In this document: positions 26,785 through 36,354 of the stretch, one piece after another | How the letters are laid out: each line of letters opens with the position of its first letter | How positions within the stretch are numbered: position 1 is the first letter of the stretch | Position numbers and translations under genes: made by a program | Source: Pseudanabaena sp. M085S1SP2A07QC | GTDB lineage: Bacteria > Cyanobacteriota > Cyanobacteriia > Pseudanabaenales > Pseudanabaenaceae | Reading direction: 5' to 3' | DNA: 64,000 nt | NCBI GenBank assembly: GCA_020404895.1 | Contig: JADBWK010000019.1 | Location: forward strand, 101,691 to 165,690 | The notes under the pieces: model-generated | The model's database searches: none | Told to the model about the DNA's origin: nothing | Seen by the model: only the letters and a program-made list of their open reading frames with translations

Positions 26785-27381
26785 ATGTCTTATAGCGAAT
26801 TTACTCTAGAATCAGTGCAAATAGCTTTTGACCTCACGATTGCTGAACGTGCTAATTTACTGGATGATTCCCCTTTAGGAGAAGCCAGTAAATTCCTCAA
26901 AGAACTTTTAAATGAATTTGTCCCTTTAGCACTTGCCATGAATACTGAAAAAGCGCGATCAGAATTAATTATTGCGCCCATTCTGGTAGAAGTTCGTAAA
27001 AAATACTTGGGCAAAGCGAGTTTATTCTCAGGCGTAGAACTAAACATTGATCGAGATTCGGGACTAAATGGTATTTGTGACTTCCTATTGAGCCGATCGC
27101 CATCGCAACTAATGCTTAAAGCGCCTGTCGTGGTCGTAGTTGAGGCGAAGAAGGAGAATATCAACGGAGCGTTAGGTCAATGTATTGCCGAAATGTGGGC
27201 AGCGAAACTTTTTAATCAGCAACATGAGAATGATATTTCTGTCATCTATGGAGCCGCTACGACTGGCAATGATTGGAAGTTTTTGAGACTATGCGATCGC
27301 CTTGTGGAGATTGATTTAACTGAGTATCAACTCAGCAATATCGACAAAATTCTGGGCATTCTTTCTCTCTCTTTTCAATAA
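26785..27381 (+). CDS. PD-(D/E)XK nuclease-like protein
   Basis: The family core is visible as ELIIAPILVEVRKK, then VELNIDRDSGLNGICDFLLS with its acidic residue, then VVVVVEAKKENINGALGQCI with E-x-K, and IYGAATTGNDWKFLRL. The same pattern occurs in the genes at 39006 and 54603. Whether it cuts DNA is unknown. The start is ATG 26785 rather than the upstream TTG. It lies 127 bases after the kinase gene and 25 bases before the hydrolase gene, so it is probably part of the operon. Confidence 0.7.
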   Translation: MSYSEFTLESVQIAFDLTIAERANLLDDSPLGEASKFLKELLNEFVPLALAMNTEKARSELIIAPILVEVRKKYLGKASLFSGVELNIDRDSGLNGICDFLLSRSPSQLMLKAPVVVVVEAKKENINGALGQCIAEMWAAKLFNQQHENDISVIYGAATTGNDWKFLRLCDRLVEIDLTEYQLSNIDKILGILSLSFQ

Positions 27382-27405
27382 TTTTAAAAAAGGAAAACTC
27401 TAATC

Positions 27406-28458
27406 ATGACTACTCAAATTGCAACCCAACTTCCCATCCCCACCTTCTTCGATCGCCACAAAGTCGGCTCAGTATGGCGTGTTCCCTATCAAGATCGTGC
27501 TAACCAAGCCGAAGCATTGGCAAAACAACATGGTATCGCACCCGCCGCAAAGGATCGCAAGAAAATTTGTTTGATGGCGATCGATGTGCAGAATACCTTT
27601 TGTATTCCCGATCATGAGTTGTTTGTGGGCGGTCGATCTGGCACTGGCGCGATCGAGGACAATGTGCGTCTGTGTGAATTTATCTATCGCAACCTGCACC
27701 ACATCAGTGAAATTGCACCCACGATGGACACTCACACCGCCATGCAAATCTTCCATCCGATCTTTTGGGTGAATGATGCTGGCGAACATCCGATTCCCAA
27801 TGCTACATCGATTACGTTAGAAGATGTGCAAAAGGGTAAGTGGAAAGTAAATCCTGCGATCGCATATAGTCTTGCCAAGGGTAACTACATGGCAATTCAG
27901 CGCCACGCTTTGCATTATGTGCAGAAGCTTAGCGATGAAGGCAAGTTTCCGCTTACGGTTTGGGCGTATCACTCTATGCTCGGCGGTATTGGTCACGCGC
28001 TAGTTTCGGCTGTAGAGGAAGCAATGTTTTTCCATAATATTGCTCGTCACAGTCAGACTAACTTTGAGATTAAAGGCGGTAATCCTCTGACTGAGAACTA
28101 TTCTGTATTGCGTCCTGAAGTGATGGATGGAGCCGATGGTAGACCGATCGCCCAGAAGAACACTCGCTTTCTGCAAAGGTTACTAGAATTCGATGCGGTG
28201 ATTATCGCTGGTCAAGCCAAGAGCCATTGCGTAGCATGGACAATTCAAGATTTGCTTAGCGAGATTTTGGCTCACGATCCAAAATTAGCCAAGAAGGTCT
28301 ATCTACTCGAAGATTGCACTTCGCCTGTGGTTGTCCCTAACGTTGTGGACTACACCGATCAAGCTGATGCAGCTTTTCAGCGCTTTGCTGATGCAGGTAT
28401 GCATTTAGTGAAATCTACTGATGCGATGGAAAGCTGGGTAGATCTTGAACTTACTTAA
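27406..28458 (+). CDS. Nicotinamidase-like cysteine hydrolase (isochorismatase superfamily)
   Basis: Residues 50-345 contain the isochorismatase-like fold with the expected triad and metal site: Asp60 ([10 protein letters not shown]), the metal ligands in [14 protein letters not shown] (109-121), and the nucleophile Cys275 ([12 protein letters not shown]). At 350 residues it is longer than common nicotinamidases and carries an N-terminal extension plus an insertion (about 130-230). Nicotinamide hydrolysis is the natural guess in this operon, as PncA-type salvage of the product of NAD cleavage. The substrate is not proven by sequence. Confidence 0.85.
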   Translation: MTTQIATQLPIPTFFDRHKVGSVWRVPYQDRANQAEALAKQHGIAPAAKDRKKICLMAIDVQNTFCIPDHELFVGGRSGTGAIEDNVRLCEFIYRNLHHISEIAPTMDTHTAMQIFHPIFWVNDAGEHPIPNATSITLEDVQKGKWKVNPAIAYSLAKGNYMAIQRHALHYVQKLSDEGKFPLTVWAYHSMLGGIGHALVSAVEEAMFFHNIARHSQTNFEIKGGNPLTENYSVLRPEVMDGADGRPIAQKNTRFLQRLLEFDAVIIAGQAKSHCVAWTIQDLLSEILAHDPKLAKKVYLLEDCTSPVVVPNVVDYTDQADAAFQRFADAGMHLVKSTDAMESWVDLELT

Positions 28459-28491
28459 AATAATTACACTTTGCTTTGGAGAGAAAAAGCC

Positions 28492-28662
28492 ATGATGATT
28501 ATAAATCTTGACAGCCATACCGAGAGATATCTTGTGACAATTCTCGCGCAAGAAAATACAACCAGTTCTGAATTGATTGAACGCTTGCTACGAGAATATT
28601 GGGATTCTATTCAACCCAAGAAAAATTTTCTGGAACGGTTGTTATCAGGCTCTATATCTTAA
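28492..28662 (+). CDS. Small ribbon-helix-helix-like protein
   Basis: The 56-residue protein MMIINLDSHTERYLVTILAQ, then ENTTSSELIERLLREYWD, has a beta strand followed by two helices, as in CopG/Arc-type DNA-binding or antitoxin proteins. ATG 28492 has a GGAGAG ribosome-binding site 8 bases upstream. It could be a regulator of the operon. No toxin partner is evident. Confidence 0.55.
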   Translation: MMIINLDSHTERYLVTILAQENTTSSELIERLLREYWDSIQPKKNFLERLLSGSIS

Positions 28663-28706
28663 TTACGAATTACGAATTATCAACTTGTAATTCGTAATTC
28701 ATAATT
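28661..28706. repeat. Second copy of the AATTACGAATTACGAA inverted repeat
   Basis: AATTACGAATTACGAATTAT and TTGTAATTCGTAATTCATAA surround CAAC. It lies between the small RHH-like gene and the VWA gene. Confidence 0.7.
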
Positions 28707-28737
28707 ATTTGTCACCCATCACCTATCACCAATCACC

Positions 28738-29511
28738 ATGACAAACATCAACGACCTTTTCCAATCTGCATTAGATGACGGAACTCTTTCCAATGAATCT
28801 TTGCAAGCACTTACAGTTTATGACCTTGGCGCACAAATTCAATCGGGACTTGGCATCCATGTCGATGATGTCATGTCCAGTGAAGTTGTACTTGTTACGG
28901 TTATGCCCGATGACTCTGGTTCGATCCAGTACTCAGGAAATGCTCAGGCTGTGCGCGGTGGACATAACTCAGTACTTGATGCGCTCACATCTTCACAGCA
29001 ACAGGATAACATCCTGATTCACAATCGCTATCTCAATGGAACAGTTCTTTATCCCTACTGCCCGATCGCACAGGCAATTCGTATGGATGCCAAAAACTAC
29101 ACTCCCAATCAAGGTACGCCACTTTATGATCAAACTGTGGTGCTATTGGGAACCGTCTTGGCTAAGTCGCAGGAGTTCTCCGATAATGGTGTGCCAGTAC
29201 GAACGGTGACACTGATTATTACTGATGGTGATGATTGTCATTCGATGCGTCACGGGGCAAAGGATGTGGCTGCGATCGCAAAGGACATGTTGCGAATGGA
29301 AAATCACATTATTGCGGCAATGGGTATTGATGATGGCTCTACGGATTTTCGGAAAGTATTTCAGGATATGGGCATCCGTGATGAATGGATTCTCACACCC
29401 GCAAATAGTGATAGCGAAATTCGGAAAGCGTTTCAAGTCTTCTCACAGTCAGCTATGAGGGTGAGTCAAAGTGCTGCTAATTTTAATTCTTTAGGAGGAT
29501 TTGGCGCATAA
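28738..29511 (+). CDS. TerY/YegL-like VWA-domain protein
   Basis: The VWA metal-ion site is seen as DDSGS (58-62), a Thr at GTPLYD (127) and an Asp at LIITDGDD (163). The 257-residue single-domain layout matches TerY/YegL proteins. In the known TerY-P triad it is a partner or substrate of the PP2C phosphatase and kinase encoded upstream in this operon. The N-terminal 45 residues are an extra helical segment. A hairpin terminator directly follows, so it is the last gene of the operon. Confidence 0.85.
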   Translation: MTNINDLFQSALDDGTLSNESLQALTVYDLGAQIQSGLGIHVDDVMSSEVVLVTVMPDDSGSIQYSGNAQAVRGGHNSVLDALTSSQQQDNILIHNRYLNGTVLYPYCPIAQAIRMDAKNYTPNQGTPLYDQTVVLLGTVLAKSQEFSDNGVPVRTVTLIITDGDDCHSMRHGAKDVAAIAKDMLRMENHIIAAMGIDDGSTDFRKVFQDMGIRDEWILTPANSDSEIRKAFQVFSQSAMRVSQSAANFNSLGGFGA

Positions 29512-29516
29512 AGCCC

Positions 29517-29567
29517 AAAAACAAAGTGCGAGTTGTCCGCTACGTGGGCGACTCGCACTTTGTTTTT
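29517..29567. terminator. Bidirectional terminator between the VWA operon and topA
   Basis: AAAAACAAAGTGCGAGT pairs perfectly with its complement around a 17-base loop. T- and A-runs occur on the two sides, serving both convergent genes. Confidence 0.85.
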
Positions 29568-32277
29568 ATTTCGTTGCAGTAGCTTTTTTGGTAGTTGTCG
29601 TCTTTTTAGTTGTTTTCGCGGCGGTTTTGGTTGTTGCTGCTTTAGTTGCTGTGGATTTTGTGGTGGTCTTTTTTGTGGTGGTTTTCTTGGTTTCGCTAGA
29701 AGCAGACTTAGTGCGCTTACTAGTACTTTTGCCAGACTTGCTTGCCAACATCGATAGCGCCTCTTCTAAGGTTAGCCCTTCGACAGTCTGCTCCTTAGTT
29801 AGTGACACATTCACCTTGCCATGCTTCACATATGCACCATACTTGCCATCGAGAATCTCAATCGCATCATTATCATCAGGATGTTTGCCAAGGGATTTCA
29901 AAACCTTGGCAGCGGCGGCTCCGCGTAGAGTTTTGGGCTGGGCAAGCAATTCTAAACCGCGTTCAAAGGTGATCGTGTAGGGATCATCAGTGGACTTTAG
30001 CGATCGATTGTCATCCTTGTCGCCGTTCCCTTTGGTATGACAAACATAGGGACCGAATCTACCCGTATTCACAAAAACACGATTACCAGTTTCAGGATGT
30101 GCGCCTAAGGTTCGAGGCAAAGCTAGTAACTTGACAGCAATATCGACGGTGACATTTTCTGGCTGCATTCCCTTGGGCAATGAAGCACGTTTAGGTTTAG
30201 GCACAGCATCTGTGGCTTGACCAAGCTGCACATAGGGACCATATTGACCCATCATCATGAAGATTGGCTCATTCAGTTCTGGATGGATACCAACTTGATC
30301 AGGTCCTTCGAGCTTCTGTTTGAGCAGAAGTTCAATCTTTTCAGGAACTAGATCGGAGGGAGTTAAGTTTTGAGGAATGGAAGAATTAACCGTGCGATCG
30401 CCTTCTCCAACTTGGATATATGCGCCGAACTTACCGATTTTAACCTTGACATCATCATCTAAACCTTCCAGACGTACAGTTCTTGCTGATTCGCCATCGA
30501 TCAGACTATCGCGAGACTTCACCTGTCCGCTCAATCCCTGCTCTCCTGAATAGAATTTCTTGAGGTAGGGAAGCCACTCCACCGTACCCATAGAAATGTC
30601 ATCAAGGGTTTGTTCCATTTTGGAAGTGAAACTAGGATCGACGAGATTTGGAAAATGCTCCTCTAATAAACTGGTGACGGCAAAGGCAGTAAAGCTAGGA
30701 ATTAAAGCATTATTGACAAGCTGCACATAGCCGCGATCGCAGATCGTGCCAATAATGCTGGCGTAGGTACTGGGGCGACCAATGCCTTCACTTTCGAGCA
30801 TCTTCACAAGGGCAGCTTCGGTAAATCTTGCAGGTGGTTGAGTTTCATGTCCGACCGTATTTAATTCACGACAGACTGGATGATCCCCAACTTTGAGCGG
30901 TGGTAACATTACCTCTTTTTCTTCTAGCGCTGCATCGGGATCGTCCGAGCCTTCAACATAGGCGCGGAAAAATCCTGCGAAATCAATACGCTTACCCGAT
31001 GCGCGGAATAAAGCATCCTCAACGGTCAATTGCACACTAAGCATCGTGAGGCGTGCATCCTCCATCTGTGAGGCAACGGTGCGCTTCCAAATCAGGTCAT
31101 AGAGGGCTAGCTCTCGACCTGACAGTCCTGTCTCTTGCGGAGTGCGGAAAGTTGCGCCTGCGGGACGAATTGCTTCGTGGGCTTCCTGTGCGCCCTTGGA
31201 TTTGGTCACATATTGGCGGGGCTCTTTGCTCAAGAAGTTATTACCATACATGCTAGTCACGCATTGACGCGCTGCTGTGATCGCCTGTTGAGACAGATGC
31301 ACCGAGTCAGTACGCATATAGGTAATGAAGCCTTGCTCGTATAAAGCTTGAGCCACACGCATCGAATCCCTTGCCGATAGGCGCAGTTTGCGGTTAGCTT
31401 CTTGTTGCAATGTTGATGTGGTAAATGGTGGCGAAGGCTTGCGGGTGGTGGGTCGTTCATCAAGATTGCTCACCGACCAGACTTTGCCATTTAGTTTCTG
31501 TTGCAATGCGATCGCCGCCGCTTCATCCAACAATAAAACTTTGCGCCCTTTGGCAATTTTGCCTGTCGCCTCATCAAAATCCTTGCCAGTGGCAACATTC
31601 ACGCCACCAACTGAGACTAGTTGCACAGGAAATTCTTGTTTTGGCGCAAATAGATTTGCTTTCAAGTCCCAATAACTACCAGACTTAAAAGCACGGCGTT
31701 CGCGTTCACGGTTAACGATGACGCGCACAGCTACGGACTGGACTCGTCCCGCTGACAAGCCCCATGCAATTTTTTTCCAGAGCAAAGGTGAAAGGGTATA
31801 ACCCACAAGGCGATCGAGTATGCGGCGAGTTTCTTGGGCATGGACTAGGCGATCGTCGATCTGTCGGCAATCTTTTAGCGCCGCTTTGATCGCCTCAGAG
31901 GTGATCTCATGGAAAACCATGCGCTTAATCGGCACTTTCGGCTGCAAGATTTGTAATAAGTGCCAAGAAATACTTTCACCTTCTCGGTCTTCGTCAGTCG
32001 CTAGGATTAGCTCTTTGACCCCTTTTAGTGCTGACTTAAGTTCACGGACAATCTTTTTTTTGTCGTCTGGGACGATATATAGCGGCTCAAAGTCAGCATC
32101 AACATTTACGCCGAGCTTTGCCCACTCCGTACCTTTGAGATCGGCAGGAATATCACTAGCTGATTGTGGCAAATCGCGCACATGCCCCATTGATGCCTCT
32201 ACTCGATATCCAGCAGGCAAAAAATTACGAATGGTGCGTGCCTTCGTGGGCGATTCGACAATGACAAGAGTAGACAT
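29566..32277 (-). CDS. topA: DNA topoisomerase I
   Basis: A type IA enzyme that relaxes negative supercoils. The Toprim domain begins STLVIVESPTKARTIRNFL. The active-site Tyr lies in GFITYMRTDSVHLS. The C-terminal region has several Topo_C repeats with FGPYV/YGPYVQLG motifs and no zinc fingers, as is common in cyanobacteria. The last 60 residues are a Lys/Thr/Ser-rich tail (ETKKTTTKKTTTK) that likely binds DNA non-specifically. ATG 32277 is used, because the upstream TTG at 32289 only adds MQAN. The length is 903 residues. Confidence 0.97.
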   Translation of the reverse strand: MSTLVIVESPTKARTIRNFLPAGYRVEASMGHVRDLPQSASDIPADLKGTEWAKLGVNVDADFEPLYIVPDDKKKIVRELKSALKGVKELILATDEDREGESISWHLLQILQPKVPIKRMVFHEITSEAIKAALKDCRQIDDRLVHAQETRRILDRLVGYTLSPLLWKKIAWGLSAGRVQSVAVRVIVNRERERRAFKSGSYWDLKANLFAPKQEFPVQLVSVGGVNVATGKDFDEATGKIAKGRKVLLLDEAAAIALQQKLNGKVWSVSNLDERPTTRKPSPPFTTSTLQQEANRKLRLSARDSMRVAQALYEQGFITYMRTDSVHLSQQAITAARQCVTSMYGNNFLSKEPRQYVTKSKGAQEAHEAIRPAGATFRTPQETGLSGRELALYDLIWKRTVASQMEDARLTMLSVQLTVEDALFRASGKRIDFAGFFRAYVEGSDDPDAALEEKEVMLPPLKVGDHPVCRELNTVGHETQPPARFTEAALVKMLESEGIGRPSTYASIIGTICDRGYVQLVNNALIPSFTAFAVTSLLEEHFPNLVDPSFTSKMEQTLDDISMGTVEWLPYLKKFYSGEQGLSGQVKSRDSLIDGESARTVRLEGLDDDVKVKIGKFGAYIQVGEGDRTVNSSIPQNLTPSDLVPEKIELLLKQKLEGPDQVGIHPELNEPIFMMMGQYGPYVQLGQATDAVPKPKRASLPKGMQPENVTVDIAVKLLALPRTLGAHPETGNRVFVNTGRFGPYVCHTKGNGDKDDNRSLKSTDDPYTITFERGLELLAQPKTLRGAAAAKVLKSLGKHPDDNDAIEILDGKYGAYVKHGKVNVSLTKEQTVEGLTLEEALSMLASKSGKSTSKRTKSASSETKKTTTKKTTTKSTATKAATTKTAAKTTKKTTTTKKATATK

Positions 32278-32505
32278 ATTAGCCTGCAAGGTTCGCGGTA
32301 ATCAAAAGAAACTGGAAGATCAATAAGCACAAAATCAAGGGCTTATTAAATACCTTCTTAACCTATATACAATGTTTATGCAGAAAATTACTATTTTTTA
32401 GTAGGACGGTAACTACACTAACAAGTTTCCCAAAACTACTAGTTGCAAATTTAGCTCTTTAGTGCATTGGATTCAATTAATGCATGTAAAGCCCTATCAT
32501 GCAAC

Positions 32506-32552
32506 CCCAAAGATTGAGAGACGGCGCTTCGCGCCGTCTCTCAATCTTTGGG
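32506..32552 (-). terminator. GGCGCTTCGCGCC hairpin after the thioredoxin-like gene
   Basis: CCCAAAGATTGAGAGACGGC and its complement flank a TTC loop. It directly precedes the end of the minus-strand gene at 32555 and is a member of the same core family as 250-304 and 22196-22248. Confidence 0.75.
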
Positions 32553-32554
32553 AC

Positions 32555-32998
32555 TTACAAGTTGCCACGATATTTTGAGAAGTTAGCAATATTCTCTAGG
32601 GAGTGATTTCCTGGATAGAGTTTGCCGTTAATCTCCCATGTAGGAAAAGCTCGCACTCTCTTGGCGCGGCAAAGTTGGGTTTGAGGATTGACACCGCGCT
32701 GATCGCATTCAACTACTTCTAAGTGTTTTACAGCCTCTTTACCAAAACGTTGTTTTTGGCTATGGCAATGGGGACACCAATAGGCAGTGTATAGCTTTGC
32801 TCCGATTTTGTGCAAATGTTTGGCTAAGGCGATCTCATTGGCACTTGATGTTGTTGTCACCGCGGGAGCTGCTTCTTGGGCGATCGCAGTCTCAGTCAAT
32901 TGCGGCGGAAATATAACAGCAGAAAAACCTGTGATTGTGATACTAGCGATCGCTAGCCCCACGGAGGCTAATGTAGAAGCAGTTTGGCGAAACTTCAT
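32555..32998 (-). CDS. Exported thioredoxin-fold protein with CPHC motif
   Basis: Residues 1-40 are a signal segment ending near TAIAQ. The domain that follows (GAKLYTAYWCPHCHSQKQRF, then VVECDQRGVNPQTQLCRAKR and FPTWEINGKLYPG) is close to the thioredoxin domain fused to VKOR in cyanobacteria. The CPHC pair would act in disulfide exchange in the periplasm or lumen. A VKOR gene is not nearby. The 147-residue length is that of a stand-alone version. Confidence 0.82.
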   Translation of the reverse strand: MKFRQTASTLASVGLAIASITITGFSAVIFPPQLTETAIAQEAAPAVTTTSSANEIALAKHLHKIGAKLYTAYWCPHCHSQKQRFGKEAVKHLEVVECDQRGVNPQTQLCRAKRVRAFPTWEINGKLYPGNHSLENIANFSKYRGNL

Positions 32999-33088
32999 AA
33001 ATCAGGTGAGTTCAACGTTGCTATTTTAACCATAATTATTGACACTAAATTAGAGCGGTCAATGCTCAGCTTCCCAAAGAAATTAATT

Positions 33089-34237
33089 ATGTCAAAACTC
33101 GAAAATCTCAAGATTGCGATCATCCATGAATGGTTTGTGACCTATGCAGGATCGGAGCGCGTGGTCGAGCAAATTTTAAATTTATTTCCCCATGCTGATC
33201 TATTTGCGGTTGTAGATTTTCTCAATGATTCTCAGCGGGGATTTATTCAAAACAAAAAAGTTACAACTACTTTTATTCAAAATCTCCCCTTCGCCAAAAC
33301 GAAGTTTCGTAAATATTTGCCACTCATGCCCTTAGCGATCGAGCAGCTAGATTTGTCCGCCTACGACCTCATTATTTCTAGTTCCCATGCTGTCGCCAAA
33401 GGAGTGCTGACTGCGCCGCATCAATTACATATTTCCTATATGCATTCACCAATTCGCTATGCTTGGGATTTGCAACATCAATATTTAAAAGAGTCAAATT
33501 TAGATCGTGGTATTAAAAGCTGGATTGCTAGATGGATTTTGCATCAGATCAGAATTTGGGATACGCGCACGGCAAACGGTGTTGATCTATTTCTTGCTAA
33601 TTCCAAGTTTATCGCCCGTCGGATTCAGAAAGTCTATCGGCGATCAGCAGAAGTAATTTATCCACCTGTAGATCTTCAAAATTATACATTGTGCGAACAA
33701 AAGCAGGACTTCTATCTCACTGCATCACGGTTGGTTCCCTATAAACGAATTGATCTAATTGTGGAAGCATTTTCGCAAATGGGCGATCGCCAATTAATTG
33801 TGATTGGTGATGGGGAGCAGATGGCAAGAATTCGCGCTAAAGCAAGCCGTAACATCAAGTTTCTTGGGCATTTAGAACCAGATTTGTTGCGCGGATATAT
33901 GCAAAATGCTAAAGCTTTTGTATTTGCATCTGAGGAGGATTTTGGAATTACACCTGTAGAAGCTCAAGCCTGCGGCACGCCAGTAATTGCCTATGGTCGA
34001 GGTGGTGTGAGTGAATCAGTGCGTGGCTTAGATGGCGATCGCCCTACGGGTGTATTTTTTGCAGAACAGACGGTGACGAGTATTCGTGAAGCTGTGCTTG
34101 AGTTTGAAGAGAATAGCGATCGCATCTTACCTATGACTTGTCACGAAAATGCGATGCGTTTCTCAACGGAGAGATTTCAGGCAGAGTTTTTAGAGTTTGT
34201 AGAACAGGCTTGGTACGATCAATCTTGCCACAGATAA
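33089..34237 (+). CDS. Family 4 glycosyltransferase
   Basis: The GT-B fold is visible: IAIIHEWFVTYAGSERVVEQ at the N-terminus, YLTASRLVPYKRIDLIVEAF starting the nucleotide-sugar domain, and EDFGITPVEAQACGTPVIAY as the C-terminal EX7E-type motif. It probably transfers mannose or a similar sugar to an exopolysaccharide or lipid acceptor. ATG 33089 (MSKLENLKIAIIHEW) is preferred over ATG 33062. Its stop codon lies in the arm of the following hairpin. Confidence 0.88.
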   Translation: MSKLENLKIAIIHEWFVTYAGSERVVEQILNLFPHADLFAVVDFLNDSQRGFIQNKKVTTTFIQNLPFAKTKFRKYLPLMPLAIEQLDLSAYDLIISSSHAVAKGVLTAPHQLHISYMHSPIRYAWDLQHQYLKESNLDRGIKSWIARWILHQIRIWDTRTANGVDLFLANSKFIARRIQKVYRRSAEVIYPPVDLQNYTLCEQKQDFYLTASRLVPYKRIDLIVEAFSQMGDRQLIVIGDGEQMARIRAKASRNIKFLGHLEPDLLRGYMQNAKAFVFASEEDFGITPVEAQACGTPVIAYGRGGVSESVRGLDGDRPTGVFFAEQTVTSIREAVLEFEENSDRILPMTCHENAMRFSTERFQAEFLEFVEQAWYDQSCHR

Positions 34238-34292
34238 GAACAAAAAACCTATTGCGGGACTTTGCCCCGCAATAGGTTTTTTGTTCTTATCT
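34232..34292 (+). terminator. Hairpin terminator overlapping the glycosyltransferase stop codon
   Basis: AGATAAGAACAAAAAACCTA continues to GCGGG, pairing with the exact complement around ACTTTGC. The TAA stop at 34235-34237 is part of the left arm. Confidence 0.85.
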
Positions 34293-34348
34293 TCATAAAG
34301 GCATAATATAAAACTATACAAAAATCAAAAAAGATTAACTCATCCATC

Positions 34349-35581
34349 ATGGCTACCGTTAACGACAACTATCTCAAACTTAAGGCAGGCTACCTGTTTC
34401 CCGAAATTGCAAGACGGGTAAACGTCTTTATCGAGGCAAATCCTGACGCAAAAGTGATCCGTCTCGGCATTGGCGATGTCACCGAACCCTTGCCAGATGC
34501 ATGTCGCGCTGCCATGATCAAAGCGGTTGAAGATATGGGCGATCGCAATTCATTTAAGGGTTATGGTCCCGAACAAGGCTACGCATGGCTACGCGAAAAA
34601 ATTGCAGCGAATGATTTTCAGTCGCGAGGCTGCGATATTGATGCTTCTGAAATATTTATTTCCGATGGCTCCAAGTGCGACTGCGGCAACATCCTTGATA
34701 TTTTTGGTGATGATAACGTGATAGCCGTTACTGACCCTGTCTATCCTGTGTATGTCGATACCAACGTCATGGCAGGGCACACAGGCGAAATCAACGAGAA
34801 AGGCGAATACGAAGGTTTAGTTTATTTGCCTGTAACTGCCGAAAATAATTTCACTGCCGAGATTCCCACTGAAAAAGTTGATCTGATTTATCTCTGCTTC
34901 CCCAACAATCCTACAGGTGCAACTGCTACTAAAGAACATCTGCAAGCATGGGTGGATTATGCTAGAGCTAACGGTTCGATCATCTTTTTTGATGCAGCCT
35001 ACGAAGCATTTATCACCGATCCTAATCTTCCACACTCGATCTACGAAATTGAAGGCGCTAAGGAATGTGCGATTGAGTTCCGTTCTTTCTCGAAGAATGC
35101 AGGATTTACAGGTACTCGTTGCGCCTTAACTGTAGTTCCTAAGAACTTGATGGGCAAGGCGAAAGATGGTTCTAACGTAGAACTCTGGAAGCTCTGGAAT
35201 CGTCGTCAATCCACTAAGTTTAATGGTGTTTCCTACGTCGTCCAACGTGGTGCCGAAGCCGTCTATTCTGAAGAAGGAAAATCACAAACTAGAGCTTTGA
35301 TTGACTTCTACATGGAAAATGCCAAAATTATCCGCGAGAAATTGACAGAAGCTGGTTTAGCTGTCTATGGTGGTGAGAATGCTCCCTATGTGTGGGTACA
35401 GACTCCCGCAGGGCTGACCAGTTGGGATTTCTTTGATAAGCTCTTGCAAACCTGTAATGTGGTGGGAACCCCTGGTTCTGGGTTTGGTGCAGCAGGTGAG
35501 GGTTACTTCCGTATTTCGGCTTTCAATAGTCGCGACAACGTGAATGAGGCAATGCGCCGTATTCTCGACAAATTCAAATAA
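34349..35581 (+). CDS. dapL: LL-diaminopimelate aminotransferase
   Basis: The PLP enzyme converts tetrahydrodipicolinate directly to LL-diaminopimelate, the lysine and peptidoglycan route used by cyanobacteria and plants. The 410-residue protein starts [28 protein letters not shown] and the PLP lysine in [13 protein letters not shown] are class I/II aminotransferase motifs. It follows a terminator and is monocistronic. Confidence 0.96.
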   Translation: MATVNDNYLKLKAGYLFPEIARRVNVFIEANPDAKVIRLGIGDVTEPLPDACRAAMIKAVEDMGDRNSFKGYGPEQGYAWLREKIAANDFQSRGCDIDASEIFISDGSKCDCGNILDIFGDDNVIAVTDPVYPVYVDTNVMAGHTGEINEKGEYEGLVYLPVTAENNFTAEIPTEKVDLIYLCFPNNPTGATATKEHLQAWVDYARANGSIIFFDAAYEAFITDPNLPHSIYEIEGAKECAIEFRSFSKNAGFTGTRCALTVVPKNLMGKAKDGSNVELWKLWNRRQSTKFNGVSYVVQRGAEAVYSEEGKSQTRALIDFYMENAKIIREKLTEAGLAVYGGENAPYVWVQTPAGLTSWDFFDKLLQTCNVVGTPGSGFGAAGEGYFRISAFNSRDNVNEAMRRILDKFK

Positions 35582-35585
35582 GCGA

Positions 35586-35621
35586 TAGCGTAGGGGCAAT
35601 TCATGAATTGCCCCTACGCTA
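35586..35621. repeat. 36-bp perfect palindrome, GGGGCAATTCATGAATTGCCCC core
   Basis: The sequence is self-complementary without a loop. It shares the CAATTCATGAATTG core with the palindrome inside the phosphatase gene at 23481-23518 and with the imperfect copy at about 23972. Confidence 0.9.
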
Positions 35622-35663
35622 TAATTAAGACCTCAACGTTATTTCATTCTCATAGGTACGATC

Positions 35664-36296
35664 ATGGTCATCGCTCAAGCTAAACCGATCGCCACAAATA
35701 TATCTCCAGAGCCTGAAGCTTCAGATGGCAAAGTTCTCATGACCCTTGAAGAATATCGAGCGATCGTAGAAACATCTGAGGAACGTTATGAATATTGCAA
35801 CGGAGAAATTATTGCTATGACAGGAGGATCGTCTGCTCACAGTTGTATTGCTGTAGACATCACCACATTTCTGAATATCGCGGTTCGTAAAACCAACTTT
35901 CAAATTTACAATGGCGATCTACGTATTTGGGTTCCTGCTTTTAATCATGGAACCTATGCTGATGTTCTAGTAATTAACGGTGAGCCAGAATTTAATGGTG
36001 ATCGTACTGATGAAATTCTAAATCCTTTATTGATTGTGGAAGTTCTATCTCCCTCAACCGCAGGTTATGATCGCGGCGATAAATTTAGAAAATATCGCTC
36101 GATTTCTAGCTTCTGTGAATATTTACTCGTTAGTCAATCAGAACCCTATGTAGAGCAATATCACCAAATTGATCGCCAAAATAATAATGATCGCTGGCAA
36201 TTACAAATTTGCGATCGCTTAGAGCAGGCAATTTATTTACAGAGCTTAAATCTAGAACTACCGATGCAAGAAGTTTATCGGCGGGTTAAATTTTAA
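35664..36296 (+). CDS. Uma2-family putative endonuclease
   Basis: The 210-residue protein has MTLEEYRAIVETSEERYEYC, NGEIIAMTGGSSAHS, ADVLVINGEPEF and LLIVEVLSPSTAGYDRGDKF, the Uma2 motif order with its acidic and E-x-L residues. It is the best-preserved of three Uma2 genes in this window and carries an extra 25 N-terminal residues. Function is unknown. Confidence 0.9.
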   Translation: MVIAQAKPIATNISPEPEASDGKVLMTLEEYRAIVETSEERYEYCNGEIIAMTGGSSAHSCIAVDITTFLNIAVRKTNFQIYNGDLRIWVPAFNHGTYADVLVINGEPEFNGDRTDEILNPLLIVEVLSPSTAGYDRGDKFRKYRSISSFCEYLLVSQSEPYVEQYHQIDRQNNNDRWQLQICDRLEQAIYLQSLNLELPMQEVYRRVKF

Positions 36297-36354
36297 GCGA
36301 TCGCCTAAAACTACGGTTAAACTAGCCTAAGCAAATCTTTGAATCTTAAGGGTA

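Noticed and set aside
29501..29980. 159-residue very hydrophobic Val/Phe-rich frame on the plus strand
   Set aside because: It is the antisense reading of the Lys/Thr/Ala-rich tail of topA. No independent start context is present.
31820..32326. 168-residue plus-strand frame opposite the topA start
   Set aside because: It is a shadow of the conserved Toprim domain, with Ser/Arg-rich composition typical of antisense reading.
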